Shown here piece after piece: positions 30,443 to 38,675 of a DNA stretch of 64,000 bases. The notes below the pieces were generated by a model that was not told the DNA's origin, made no database searches, and saw only the letters and a list, made by a program, of their open reading frames with translations. Every line of letters starts with the position of its first letter. Position 1 is the stretch's first letter. The stretch is from a virus: positions 1-64,000 of IMG/VR virus record IMGVR_UViG_3300034073_005193. One strand, given 5' to 3'. Made by a program: the position numbers and the translations under genes.

Positions 30443-31471
30443 ATGATTAAGACCGATGTAGTTACCGATCTGCTATGGGGAGATAATGGTAAAGGAAAAA
30501 TTACTCATTCGCTAATGAAAAATAATAAATATGATTATTGTCTGAAATTAGCAGGTTCTGCTAACGCAGGACATACCATTTATCATAATGGTGATAAATT
30601 TGTCACTCATTTGCTTCCAGCTGGAATATTTTTTAATATTCCCTCGATTATTGGCAGAAACTGCTTGGTTCATCCAGAAACTTTGTTTGCAGAAATTGAA
30701 CAGCTGCAAAATCAATTTAATAAACATGAAGATCTGAAATCTATTGATATTCAATCTTTAGTGAAGATTGATAAAAATACTTGTATTATTACAGACGATC
30801 ATATTTACGAAGATTCTAAAGATACTATTATTGGATCAACTAAACGTGGGGTCGGTCCTGCTGCTCGTGATAAATATGCTAGAACGGCAGTTCAAGTTCA
30901 AAATGTTGATTCATTAAAGGGATTCGTTGTAGATTTTCCAGAAATAATCTATCAAGAACAAAATGCTTCTATCCTCGGAGAAGGAGCTCAAGGTTTTTAT
31001 TTGGATGTTAATTTTGGTGATTATCCTTATGTAACTAGCACTCACTGCTCTTTAGCAGCTGTTCCGTTGAGCGGAATTCCAATTCGATCAATTGACCGAA
31101 TTTTTGGAGCAATTAAAATTTATGCTACTTATGTTGGAAAAAAATCCTTTCAAGGAGAAGATTCTAGATTCGACATGATTGCTGAGGCAGGGTCTGAGTT
31201 TGGTTCTACTACTGGAAGAAAAAGACAAGTCAACTGGTTAGACTTAGACAAGTTAATTTATGCTATTAAGGCTAATGATGTAACTGATTTGATTATTTCT
31301 AAAATTGATATTTTTAGAAAATTAAATATCTTTGTCTTAGTTAAAGATAATAAAATCATTGAGTTTAATAACGAAAAAAATATGAAAACATACATTCATG
31401 ATGTCTTGTACGATTCAAGATGTAATTCCATTAAGAATATAGTGTTTTCAGAATCTCCACATGACATCTGA
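30443..31471 (+). CDS. adenylosuccinate synthetase family protein (PurA-like)
   Basis: Family motifs are complete: WGDNGKGKI (12-20) with the catalytic Asp14, NAGHT with His44, GSTKRGVGPAARDKYAR (131-147), GEGAQG with Gln183, YPYVTST (195-200), and the GTP/aspartate loop GSTTGRKRQ (254-262). It joins IMP and aspartate with GTP in AMP synthesis. At 342 residues it is shorter than bacterial PurA (about 430) and lacks the usual C-terminal part. Phage relatives called PurZ use dGMP to make 2-aminoadenine, but they replace this Asp; here it is kept, which argues against a standard PurZ. An intermediate subgroup is possible. Confidence 0.85.
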   Translation: MIKTDVVTDLLWGDNGKGKITHSLMKNNKYDYCLKLAGSANAGHTIYHNGDKFVTHLLPAGIFFNIPSIIGRNCLVHPETLFAEIEQLQNQFNKHEDLKSIDIQSLVKIDKNTCIITDDHIYEDSKDTIIGSTKRGVGPAARDKYARTAVQVQNVDSLKGFVVDFPEIIYQEQNASILGEGAQGFYLDVNFGDYPYVTSTHCSLAAVPLSGIPIRSIDRIFGAIKIYATYVGKKSFQGEDSRFDMIAEAGSEFGSTTGRKRQVNWLDLDKLIYAIKANDVTDLIISKIDIFRKLNIFVLVKDNKIIEFNNEKNMKTYIHDVLYDSRCNSIKNIVFSESPHDI

Positions 31472-31486
31472 CAAGGTAACGATCTG

Positions 31487-31526
31487 CAATAACCCTGCTT
31501 GACATTGTTTCTTTCGGGGTTATTGT
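31487..31526 (+). promoter_or_regulatory. sigma-70-like promoter inside an inverted repeat, before rIIA
   Basis: TTGACA at 31499-31504, a 16-base spacer, and TATTGT at 31521-31526. A perfect 9-base inverted repeat CAATAACCC (31487-31495) / GGGTTATTG (31517-31525) brackets the -35 and covers the -10, so it may serve as operator or as terminator of the purA-like gene. Confidence 0.7.
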
Positions 31527-31572
31527 ATGGGGGATGCCTCTAGGTGGGGCTAGTTGTTTAGAGAGGAAAAAA

Positions 31573-33750
31573 ATGTCAAAGCTAATTGTTCAAAAAGTTC
31601 AGACTCAGACGGACGGATCAATTAAGGATCACCAATATGGGATTGGTGATGTGGGTCTTGTTTTGGAAATTCTTCGAAATAAGCTTTATAAAGATCCTAT
31701 TCTCGCTGTAGTTCGTGAGTATATCACCAATGCTCGTGATGCTCATGTGGAAGTAGGAAAAGCAGATGTTCCAATTGTGGTTCATTTGCCTTCTTATGAA
31801 TCCATGTATTTCAAAGTCCAAGATTTCGGTCCTGGTCTTTCACCTGAGCGAATTGAAAAGATTTTTTGCAATTATGCATCTTCTACTAAGCGCAATTCTG
31901 AAGACCAAGTAGGTTATTTCGGAATTGGCAGCAAGAGTGCATTTGCTTATTCTGACTCTTTTACCATTACATCAGTGGTAGATGGTAAGATTCGAACTTA
32001 TTCATCTTATATTGATGAGTCTCGGCGTGGCAAGATTTCTTGTCTTTATGAAGCTGATACCGATCAGCCCAATGGAACAACTATTATTATTCCTGTAAAA
32101 AAATACGACCAAGATCGTTTTCTAGACAAGCTTCGATTTATTACGGAATTTTGGAGTGTTCGTCCCAGCGTTTTTAAGGATGATTCGGAGTTTAAGATTT
32201 CATATGTAAATGAAAAGACGGTTTTTTCTGGCGATAATTGGAAACTTGCTCGCAATCCCGATTATGATTTTCGAGGAACCTATGCAATCATGGGCGGAAT
32301 TCCCTATGCTATTGATATGAATACTCATTTCGAGTCGCATCCTGCCCGTAATTTCTTCAATTATTCTTGCGTCCGAATTAATTTTAATAATTCTGATCTT
32401 AGCCTTGCCGCTTCTAGAGATTCACTTCACTATGATGCTAGAACGATCAGGAACATTAATGATAAGCTTGATTCAATCATCAGCGAAATTAACATCAGGA
32501 TTTCGGAGCAAATCTCACAGGAACCATCTTATAAAGATGCCCTCATCAAATACAATGAAGCCTTGGACGCATTTCCTGAACTAAATAGAATCATTGGAAA
32601 TGTAATCTACGATTCAAAACCAGTTCATAGGAATCCCAAGATTTCTATGTTTGGGAACAATTCTAGACTTACTTGGTATTCAAAAGTTGTAATGTCCAAT
32701 GGCTTCAAAGACATTAAAGTCAAAACTGTTAATTATAAAAATCCAGGCGCAGACGCAGATTTTGCTAATATCTTGTCTAGAAAAGATACGGTAATCATTT
32801 TTAATGACCTAGCCGTTACTGACCTGAAAAAGTATGCAACAACATTGTTCAATGATTCTAACGCATTGAACAATGTTGTTGTCCTGAGCATCGCAGAAAC
32901 CAAAGATGATGTATCTAAGCACAAACATCTTTGGTTTGCAGAAGATATTTGCTATGCAAAAATCTCAGAAATTACTCCAGGCAAGACGGTTCGACAAAGC
33001 AATCGCAGGTCTCTAACTCATAAACAAAATCTATTTCTTTATAGCTTTGATCCCTCATCTTCCAGGGTAGATTGTGGTCGTCATCTTGTGGAAGTTTCTC
33101 CAAATGAAACAATTGCATATTTTCTTTATGACCTAAAGACAAATGCGCCTGTTAATCTAAGCAAAAATATTCTATCTTGTATTAAAAGTCTTGAATCCGC
33201 TTTGGGAATGAGGGTTTTTGCAGTGGCGACATCAAAGTCTGAAAAGATTCCATCAAATTGGAAATATATTGATGATGTTGTGACTGAGAAATTCAATTCC
33301 ATCATGGAGCAATACGGTCTTTCTTCCCTTCAAGATTACTTGAATTGCATGGCTATTAGGGAAAAAGTAGAACATTACAATGTTAATATCTTTAAGTCTC
33401 TTTTTAAAGACCAAATGAATAATAATAATTTTATTTCCTCATACCTGAATAAGGTTCAATTTGCCCAAGACAAGTTCTCTTATGTCTGGGATAATTGCAA
33501 TCTTAAAACTTTGGCAAAGCATATTAATAAATACCATTACCTTGAAACGGCTTCTATTCCAGCCTCAGAGGATTATGACTTTAATATTTTTTTCAATTCA
33601 GCAATTCAACAATATCCTATGCTTAAATTCTGTCCAGTAAGTTCATATACTTCTGAAAAAGACATTAAAAGCGTCAATGATTACATTGAAATGGTCGATC
33701 GTCTTAACAAAGACGCGCATGTGTGTATTCATATGCCTTTGTGCGCTTGA
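31573..33750 (+). CDS. rIIA: rIIA-like GHKL ATPase
   Basis: The N-terminal 250 residues form a GHKL (Hsp90/MutL/histidine-kinase) ATP-binding domain: N box EYITNARDAH, G1 box DFGPGLSPE, G2 box GYFGIGSKSAF and a G3-like GTTIIIP. From the ATG at 31573 the protein has 725 residues, the size of T4 rIIA, and an rIIB homologue follows. In T4, rIIA and rIIB act at the host membrane against exclusion by the lambda rex system. An AGAGAGG ribosome site precedes the ATG. Higher G+C and a good promoter suggest early expression. Confidence 0.87.
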   Translation: MSKLIVQKVQTQTDGSIKDHQYGIGDVGLVLEILRNKLYKDPILAVVREYITNARDAHVEVGKADVPIVVHLPSYESMYFKVQDFGPGLSPERIEKIFCNYASSTKRNSEDQVGYFGIGSKSAFAYSDSFTITSVVDGKIRTYSSYIDESRRGKISCLYEADTDQPNGTTIIIPVKKYDQDRFLDKLRFITEFWSVRPSVFKDDSEFKISYVNEKTVFSGDNWKLARNPDYDFRGTYAIMGGIPYAIDMNTHFESHPARNFFNYSCVRINFNNSDLSLAASRDSLHYDARTIRNINDKLDSIISEINIRISEQISQEPSYKDALIKYNEALDAFPELNRIIGNVIYDSKPVHRNPKISMFGNNSRLTWYSKVVMSNGFKDIKVKTVNYKNPGADADFANILSRKDTVIIFNDLAVTDLKKYATTLFNDSNALNNVVVLSIAETKDDVSKHKHLWFAEDICYAKISEITPGKTVRQSNRRSLTHKQNLFLYSFDPSSSRVDCGRHLVEVSPNETIAYFLYDLKTNAPVNLSKNILSCIKSLESALGMRVFAVATSKSEKIPSNWKYIDDVVTEKFNSIMEQYGLSSLQDYLNCMAIREKVEHYNVNIFKSLFKDQMNNNNFISSYLNKVQFAQDKFSYVWDNCNLKTLAKHINKYHYLETASIPASEDYDFNIFFNSAIQQYPMLKFCPVSSYTSEKDIKSVNDYIEMVDRLNKDAHVCIHMPLCA

Positions 33751-33774
33751 CATGTTATTATTCTGAGTTATATA
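33747..33774 (+). promoter_or_regulatory. sigma-70-like promoter of rIIB
   Basis: TTGACA at 33747-33752, a 16-base spacer, and TATATT at 33769-33774, lying across the rIIA stop codon. It would give rIIB its own transcript in addition to read-through from rIIA. Confidence 0.7.
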
Positions 33775-33812
33775 TTCACTGTTGGGTTCCAAAAAAACAA
33801 GGAGTTTACTAT

Positions 33813-34697
33813 ATGAAAATGCCATACACAATTACAAACAATTCTGTTACACTCGTTCGCAACGGTATGCCAGTTACTGTTTTGCGAGAGCATCCTTCTT
33901 TTGATTTTATTCTTGAAGCCATTAAAGCAGATGATTGGAATCAGGTAATTGATGCACTTGATCGCAAAACAACTGTAAAAGTTATTACAGAAGGAGAAAT
34001 GGAAGAGAGGAATGGAAGCCTTTTTGTAAAGCTTGATAATGATTCTTGGTGGCAAGTTCCTGTCGACCTTGGCAAACACATTCTTGATTTTTATTATAAG
34101 AAGCTTCCGTATCAGCCCTGGGTAGCTTTTGCCAAAAAGCTTCAACAAAATCCATCATATCGATCAGTTCAAGAACTTTTTCGATTCTTGAATGCAAATC
34201 AATTTACGCTTTCTGATAATGGCAACTTTATTGCCTATAAAAGGGTAAAAGAAGACTTTAAAGACATCCATTCTGGAACATTTGATAATTCTGTTGGTAC
34301 TACAGTTTCAATGTCCAGAAACGAGGTTGATGAAGACTCTGATAGAACTTGCTCTAATGGATTGCATGTAGCTGCGTTTGATTATGCTTGCAACCATTTT
34401 GGAAGCAGCAATAACACTACGGATAAGCTTCTTTATGTGGAAGTAAATCCCAAAGATGTAGTTGCAGTTCCCAAAGATTATAATAACCAGAAAATGAGGG
34501 TATGCGAATACACGGTGCTTGGAGTTTGTGATTATGAATTCAAGGCTCCACTATATTCTCACTCTGATGGTTTTTATGATCCGTCGGAAAGGTATAATGA
34601 GGAATATGAAGATTGGGGATCATATCACAGTGAATGCGAAGAATGTGATGGATGCGATGAGTGCGATGATTGTGATGATTGTGACTGTCAGTATTGA
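33813..34697 (+). CDS. rIIB: rIIB-like protein with Cys/Asp-rich tail
   Basis: The central segment (about 130-235) carries the rIIB signature: DNGNFIAYKRVK, DIHSGTFDNSVG, SMSRNEVDED and NGLHVAAFDYA. It lies directly after rIIA, as in T4-like phages. The C-terminus is unusual: after an acidic, aromatic stretch it ends with seven Cys residues in 21 positions, mostly in C-D-x repeats (CDGCDECDDCDDCDC). That tail is a plausible metal-binding site and is not part of T4 rIIB as I know it. I chose the ATG at 33813 with GGAG at 33801-33804. Confidence 0.85.
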   Translation: MKMPYTITNNSVTLVRNGMPVTVLREHPSFDFILEAIKADDWNQVIDALDRKTTVKVITEGEMEERNGSLFVKLDNDSWWQVPVDLGKHILDFYYKKLPYQPWVAFAKKLQQNPSYRSVQELFRFLNANQFTLSDNGNFIAYKRVKEDFKDIHSGTFDNSVGTTVSMSRNEVDEDSDRTCSNGLHVAAFDYACNHFGSSNNTTDKLLYVEVNPKDVVAVPKDYNNQKMRVCEYTVLGVCDYEFKAPLYSHSDGFYDPSERYNEEYEDWGSYHSECEECDGCDECDDCDDCDCQY

Positions 34698-34719
34698 TCG
34701 AGGGTTTTAAGGTCTAACT

Positions 34720-35166
34720 ATGAAAAAAATTTCAGCCTCTTTAGCTGTGGCATTTATTGGAATGATGGGATTGTTGCCATCTGTGGAGTCTAAGGAGATT
34801 CCATGTCCCGAATGGAGACCGACTGGAGAATTGAAGAAAATTCCGTTCTATTATGATTGCTCTATGACAAATGGCGATATTGGAGTAGCTAGGAGTGATG
34901 GAATTTATTGGTGTAAAGAGGTTGAGGATAGGGTGGAAAGAAAATTTCCAGGAGCTTCTCACTTTTATTTTGTACATGAGTATGGTCATTACGTAAAAGG
35001 ATCGGACGAGGGCGAGACAGATTGCTGGGCTGCCCAACAGTTAGCAGGAACTTGTTATATTAATATCGCCGTTAATCATCTCATGACTTACGCAGACGAG
35101 TATAAGCCCAGGCACGGATATATGCGTGACCGTGCCATTCGCATCAGAAAATGCGCAGGACAATAG
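34720..35166 (+). CDS. secreted zincin metalloprotease-like protein, 148 aa
   Basis: Residues 1-24 are a signal peptide (hydrophobic MKKISASLAVAFIGMMG). The zinc motif HEYGH lies at 86-90 with the catalytic Glu87; the downstream ETDCWAAQ (99-106) provides an acidic third ligand, as in several small metallopeptidases. Six Cys residues suggest disulfides, consistent with export to the periplasm or outside. The substrate is unknown. Confidence 0.8.
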   Translation: MKKISASLAVAFIGMMGLLPSVESKEIPCPEWRPTGELKKIPFYYDCSMTNGDIGVARSDGIYWCKEVEDRVERKFPGASHFYFVHEYGHYVKGSDEGETDCWAAQQLAGTCYINIAVNHLMTYADEYKPRHGYMRDRAIRIRKCAGQ

Positions 35167-35173
35167 GAAATTT

Positions 35174-35545
35174 ATGTTTAAATGTTTGAACAGATCTGTT
35201 GTAAAAAAAATATCAAAATGGTCAAAGCCATGTGAAGCAGTTTTTGAATTTCTTTCCTTGGAAGATCCAAAATCTCTTGCAAAGATTATCCAAGAAGAAC
35301 CTTTGGAAGCATCAGATCTAACTTTTGCAGCTGAGCATATGGGCAATTGTGAAGATACTGCTCTTGTAAAGAAAACATTGATTCCGCTCTTGAATCATAA
35401 TGAAGCTGTAGTAAGAGAAGGAGCGATCTATGGGCTAGCAAATCATTTAGATTCGGTTGTAAAATATAAATTATTTAAGATTTCTAAGATTGACAAATCT
35501 ACGGCTGTCAGAGAAGCTGCATCTAATATTGTTTTTAGAAAATAA
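35174..35545 (+). CDS. HEAT-repeat-like protein, 123 aa
   Basis: Repeated helical units with the pattern AVVREGAIYGL and AVREAAS suggest two or three HEAT-like repeats, used for protein binding. I chose the ATG at 35174, as it is placed eight bases after the upstream stop with AGGAAA at the site. No partner can be named. Confidence 0.65.
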   Translation: MFKCLNRSVVKKISKWSKPCEAVFEFLSLEDPKSLAKIIQEEPLEASDLTFAAEHMGNCEDTALVKKTLIPLLNHNEAVVREGAIYGLANHLDSVVKYKLFKISKIDKSTAVREAASNIVFRK

Positions 35546-35638
35546 AACAGGTAATAATTAGATATATATTTTACAAAGAAAATTATTTATCCGTTAAAAA
35601 TTTTTAAATATTCGGGTAAATATAATATTAAAACGATA

Positions 35639-35685
35639 TATCACTTGCAAAAAGTAATGTTTTGTGTTACTTTCTGCAAGTGATA
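35639..35685 (+). other. long, nearly perfect hairpin
   Basis: TATCACTTGCA (35639-35649) pairs with TGCAAGTGATA (35675-35685), followed after a single A-C mismatch by a 7-base inner stem (AAAGTAA with TTACTTT) and a 9-base loop. It lies 11 bases upstream of tRNA-Thr. It may be a bidirectional terminator between the plus-strand operon and the convergent gene, or an RNA-processing signal. Confidence 0.7.
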
Positions 35686-35696
35686 CATCACTATTT

Positions 35697-35769
35697 GTCG
35701 TTTTAGCTCAGCTAGCAGAGCACCTCATTGGTAATGAGGAGGTCATGGGTGCAACTCCCATAAACGGCT
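35697..35769 (+). tRNA. tRNA-Thr (anticodon GGT)
   Basis: Acceptor GTCGTTT with AAACGGC (one G-T pair), D arm with GCTC...GAGC, anticodon arm CCTCA-TTGGTAA-TGAGG with anticodon GGT, and T arm ATGGG-TGCAACT-CCCAT. The T loop starts TG rather than the usual TTC, a small deviation. Its last base touches the stop codon of the convergent gene. Confidence 0.85.
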
Positions 35770-36521
35770 CAAAGTTCTAGTTCTTCTTCTAGTTTCATTA
35801 AAACTAGCCTAGACATTCCAAGATTGCTTTTTTCTTTGTCTAGAACGACATAGATAAATAGATTATCTTGTTTTAATACGAAGGTAACTATGTGATAGTT
35901 GTTATTTAAGTTAATAACAATATCTTCAATTTTATCTTTAATGTTTAAGTTAGTTAAGAACTTCTTGTGAGATTTAACTACTTCAACCATGTAAGCGCAA
36001 TATAATTCAAATTCAGAGGATTTATCTGAGTTTTGAATTATAGGCATTCCAGTTGTTATGTCTACAATGGAAGCGGCTAGTACGCCATCAAGCTCCATAA
36101 TGGTGTTAAATTTTTCTTTTATGCTTTTAAAATAAGAAGAGCTTGGTTTTCTTGATGTAGAGCCTGATGAAGATTGTTCAGCTTCTGGCTCTAAGGCATA
36201 ATTTTTAATTTTTCCCTCATCTAACAAGACGTAATATTCTAGAATAAGTTCGGTCCATAATTTGTTAATTGACTCTACTTCTGGTAAAACATTGGGAGAA
36301 ACTTTAAAAGTTCCATCCTCCCAAGTTAACATTTCATAAAAAGCATCAATTCCAAAATTATTGGTAGTGGTAGCGTGAAGAACTCTTCCAGTAGAAACCC
36401 AAACTTCACCAGAAAATTTCTTATGAGTTATAGTTATATGAGCAGATGCTTGACTTAGTATGTAGAATTGAATTATATCTACCAGTGTCTCGGTAGAAAT
36501 CTCGCCTTGAAATTTATTCAT
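35769..36521 (-). CDS. DUF4388 (PATAN-like) plus Roadblock/LC7-like protein
   Basis: Residues 1-75 match the DUF4388/PATAN domain: GEISTETLVDIIQFY, then SGEVWVSTGRVLHA and WEDGTFKVSP. A Ser-rich linker (about 115-130) leads to a C-terminal Roadblock/LC7-like domain (about 135-250: LDGVLAASIVDITTGMPII, with a final helix). Both domains are frequent in Myxococcota and related bacteria, where Roadblock proteins such as MglB regulate small Ras-like GTPases that set cell polarity and movement. A phage copy could bind a host GTPase. It is an isolated minus-strand gene ending against the tRNA-Thr gene. Confidence 0.75.
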   Translation of the reverse strand: MNKFQGEISTETLVDIIQFYILSQASAHITITHKKFSGEVWVSTGRVLHATTTNNFGIDAFYEMLTWEDGTFKVSPNVLPEVESINKLWTELILEYYVLLDEGKIKNYALEPEAEQSSSGSTSRKPSSSYFKSIKEKFNTIMELDGVLAASIVDITTGMPIIQNSDKSSEFELYCAYMVEVVKSHKKFLTNLNIKDKIEDIVINLNNNYHIVTFVLKQDNLFIYVVLDKEKSNLGMSRLVLMKLEEELEL

Positions 36522-36591
36522 TTTAGCCTTGTTAAGAGTGATTTCCGCAACTTACTCTTACTATAATATGTAATTTTATTCGGAGAAATTT

Positions 36592-36951
36592 ATGAACAAT
36601 AATTATCAAATCGTTAAAAATGAAGTAGTTAATGCATACTCTGATTGCAATGAAATCAGTAATTCTTCAAGAAACTTAGATTTTTTAGCCTCTAGACCTG
36701 TTTCGGTAAAAGAAGCTGAGGAAATTATGTCTCTTGCCGTTGAAGGGGGGTATAATAATTTTTCATCAGAGCTAATTTCCTTGCTCCCTCAAGATGCTAA
36801 AGTTTGGATTGCAAGAGAAGGGAGCGTCTGTGTTTACTTAGATAAACCATTAGATGAAGAAGCTTTAAGCGAATTAGGATGCGATGAATACGATCAGGTA
36901 TCATCGGACAATGATACCGCTTGTGGAAATTACCGAATCTGGTGGGATTGA
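36592..36951 (+). CDS. acidic hypothetical protein, 119 aa
   Basis: No family is recognised. It is acidic and helical, with a beta-like segment AKVWIAREGSVCVYL near residues 70-85. A GGAG site at 36581-36584 precedes the ATG. It is the first gene of a new plus-strand run. Confidence 0.7.
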   Translation: MNNNYQIVKNEVVNAYSDCNEISNSSRNLDFLASRPVSVKEAEEIMSLAVEGGYNNFSSELISLLPQDAKVWIAREGSVCVYLDKPLDEEALSELGCDEYDQVSSDNDTACGNYRIWWD

Positions 36952-36960
36952 GGAGCAAAT

Positions 36961-37674
36961 ATGACTTTTCCTGTAGACCTATCATCTAGAAATAAATATA
37001 TTCTAGATTCAATAAAGATTAAACAATATGACGCTGAATGGATTCCGCTCAGAACTTCCAATGGCAAACACGATGCTACGTTTTATGTTAGCGGTGACGC
37101 TATTAAAGTAAAGGGTGTTCGTGTTAATGTATCTGCAGCAATGCAGCAGCAAATCGCTGATATGTTAGATTGTATGTTGCTAACTCCCAAGTTAGCAGAT
37201 TTGAGGTTTGCTCAGGCAGATATTCAATTAGAACCATTGCCTAGGCAAATTACTAGCAGCACTCAAGCAATGGTAGAGCAATCAGAAAAGATAGATAATC
37301 TTTTGAAAGGCAAAGATACCAAGGGAAAGATTATTGATTCCGTTGGAAAACATTGGTGCATAGGTAATAAGCTAAAAAATTCTATCAAGTCTATGAATTA
37401 CGGTTGGCATTTTAAATCAAAAACAGGATCCTTTAAGGGAATTAAAGGTTATCTTTCAGATTCTAAAATTACAGAAACTTATGTTATTCAACCCTCTGCG
37501 CTAGCCCATGATAAAAATCATACTGATTATTCTCAGGTTTGCGTCTTAGTTAAACAAGATTGTTTGGTTAATTGTAATAAAATGAGTCTAAAAGATGTTT
37601 TGTCAGATCCGGAGTATGCAGATTTAGCTTCACATGAGGGTGTTGTATCTGTTTTGCGTCAGCCTGGAACTTAA
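36961..37674 (+). CDS. unnamed-family protein with HDxxHxDYSQ motif, 237 aa
   Basis: Residues 25-75 are a conserved-looking N-terminal part; the C-terminal half includes NYGWHF near 150 and AHDKNHTDYSQVCVLV near 178-193, then SDPEYADLASHEG and RQPGT at the end. I recall similar unnamed proteins in bacteria ending SHEG...RQPG. The His/Asp motif looks catalytic or metal-binding, but I cannot name a function. Confidence 0.65.
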   Translation: MTFPVDLSSRNKYILDSIKIKQYDAEWIPLRTSNGKHDATFYVSGDAIKVKGVRVNVSAAMQQQIADMLDCMLLTPKLADLRFAQADIQLEPLPRQITSSTQAMVEQSEKIDNLLKGKDTKGKIIDSVGKHWCIGNKLKNSIKSMNYGWHFKSKTGSFKGIKGYLSDSKITETYVIQPSALAHDKNHTDYSQVCVLVKQDCLVNCNKMSLKDVLSDPEYADLASHEGVVSVLRQPGT

Positions 37675-37676
37675 AT

Positions 37677-38171
37677 ATGACAGAAGATAAAAAGAAAGAA
37701 TTTTTGTCACAAGTAAAATCGAAGGCATTGTTAGCAGTTTGGAGTTTACCAAACAAGCCTACAAAACCAGAGCCACCATCACCATTTCAAGAATTTCACT
37801 GTTCATTAGATGAATTAATAAATAAATTCATTGAAGAAAATGATTTTGCAGAGATTAAAAATGGAAAATTCCTCCATGCAGAAGAATTCTTCTTATGGTT
37901 AAGCAAGCTAGCAGCTTCTGATAAGTTAGTCTTAAGATGTTTTAATGATCCAGGTCAAAATCAAGTAGAGGATTGCGACCTTTACATGAATATGGATTCA
38001 TCTCAATTTGCTTTTCAGCAGACAGAATATGAAAAAAATCTTTTAAAATACGAAAAAGATTTATCTGAATACGATGAAAAGTGCTTAACAATTATTGATG
38101 AAAATATTAATAATTTGCAAAAACATATTAATTCTATGCTTGAGGCTAAAGAAGCTTTATTAAAAAAATAA
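37677..38171 (+). CDS. hypothetical protein, 164 aa
   Basis: No family is recognised. It has a Pro-rich segment (residues 26-38), a globular middle and a C-terminal coiled coil (120-160). It starts two bases after the upstream stop. Confidence 0.7.
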   Translation: MTEDKKKEFLSQVKSKALLAVWSLPNKPTKPEPPSPFQEFHCSLDELINKFIEENDFAEIKNGKFLHAEEFFLWLSKLAASDKLVLRCFNDPGQNQVEDCDLYMNMDSSQFAFQQTEYEKNLLKYEKDLSEYDEKCLTIIDENINNLQKHINSMLEAKEALLKK

Positions 38172-38195
38172 AGAATAATTTCACATGATTATGTG

Positions 38196-38675
38196 ATGCT
38201 TAAATTCTCTAAAATAAGCCTTGATAAAGGTGAAAGTTCTCACTATTCGTCCAAAGTGGCAAATATCTTGCTCTATTGCGAAGATGACGAGACTGTTTTT
38301 TTAATCAAAAGGTCTGATAATGTTAGTCATCCTGGTCGATGGTGTGCTCCGGGCGGGCATGTAGAAAATGATGAGTCTTTTGCAGAGGCTGCTATTCGCG
38401 AATCTAATGAAGAAGTAGGTGGGCTTCCAAAGATACAAAAGAAGTTAGATCAAAATATCATCATTGATGATAATAAGAAAATTGTTACTTATGTTTGCTT
38501 GGTACCTTTAAAATATAAAGAAAAATGGACACCAGTTCTAAACGATGAATCTGAAGAGTGCAAATGGTTTCATGTTAATGAAATTCCAGAGAAGGCATTT
38601 GATACTATTAAAAATATAATTTCCGACTTGCCTTCTTTGCTTAGGAAAGCAAAATACGCATCTTATCTTAAATAA
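38196..38675 (+). CDS. Nudix hydrolase
   Basis: The Nudix box is complete: GGHVENDESFAEAAIRES then NEEVGG (about residues 52-75; Gx5Ex7REUxEExGU). It hydrolyses nucleoside diphosphates linked to other groups. Substrate cannot be read; possibilities include oxidised or unwanted nucleotides, NAD-type cofactors or RNA 5' ends. I chose ATG 38196 over GTG 38193. It overlaps the convergent kinase gene by 13 bases. Confidence 0.88.
   Translation: MLKFSKISLDKGESSHYSSKVANILLYCEDDETVFLIKRSDNVSHPGRWCAPGGHVENDESFAEAAIRESNEEVGGLPKIQKKLDQNIIIDDNKKIVTYVCLVPLKYKEKWTPVLNDESEECKWFHVNEIPEKAFDTIKNIISDLPSLLRKAKYASYLK

Noticed and set aside
30443-31471. PurZ (2-aminoadenine pathway) assignment for the PurA-like gene
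   Set aside because: The catalytic Asp that PurZ lacks is present (WGDNGKGK), and no DatZ-like HD phosphohydrolase was recognised in the window.
33768-34148. Minus-strand open frame of 126 codons over rIIB
   Set aside because: The opposite strand encodes rIIB with a promoter and ribosome site.
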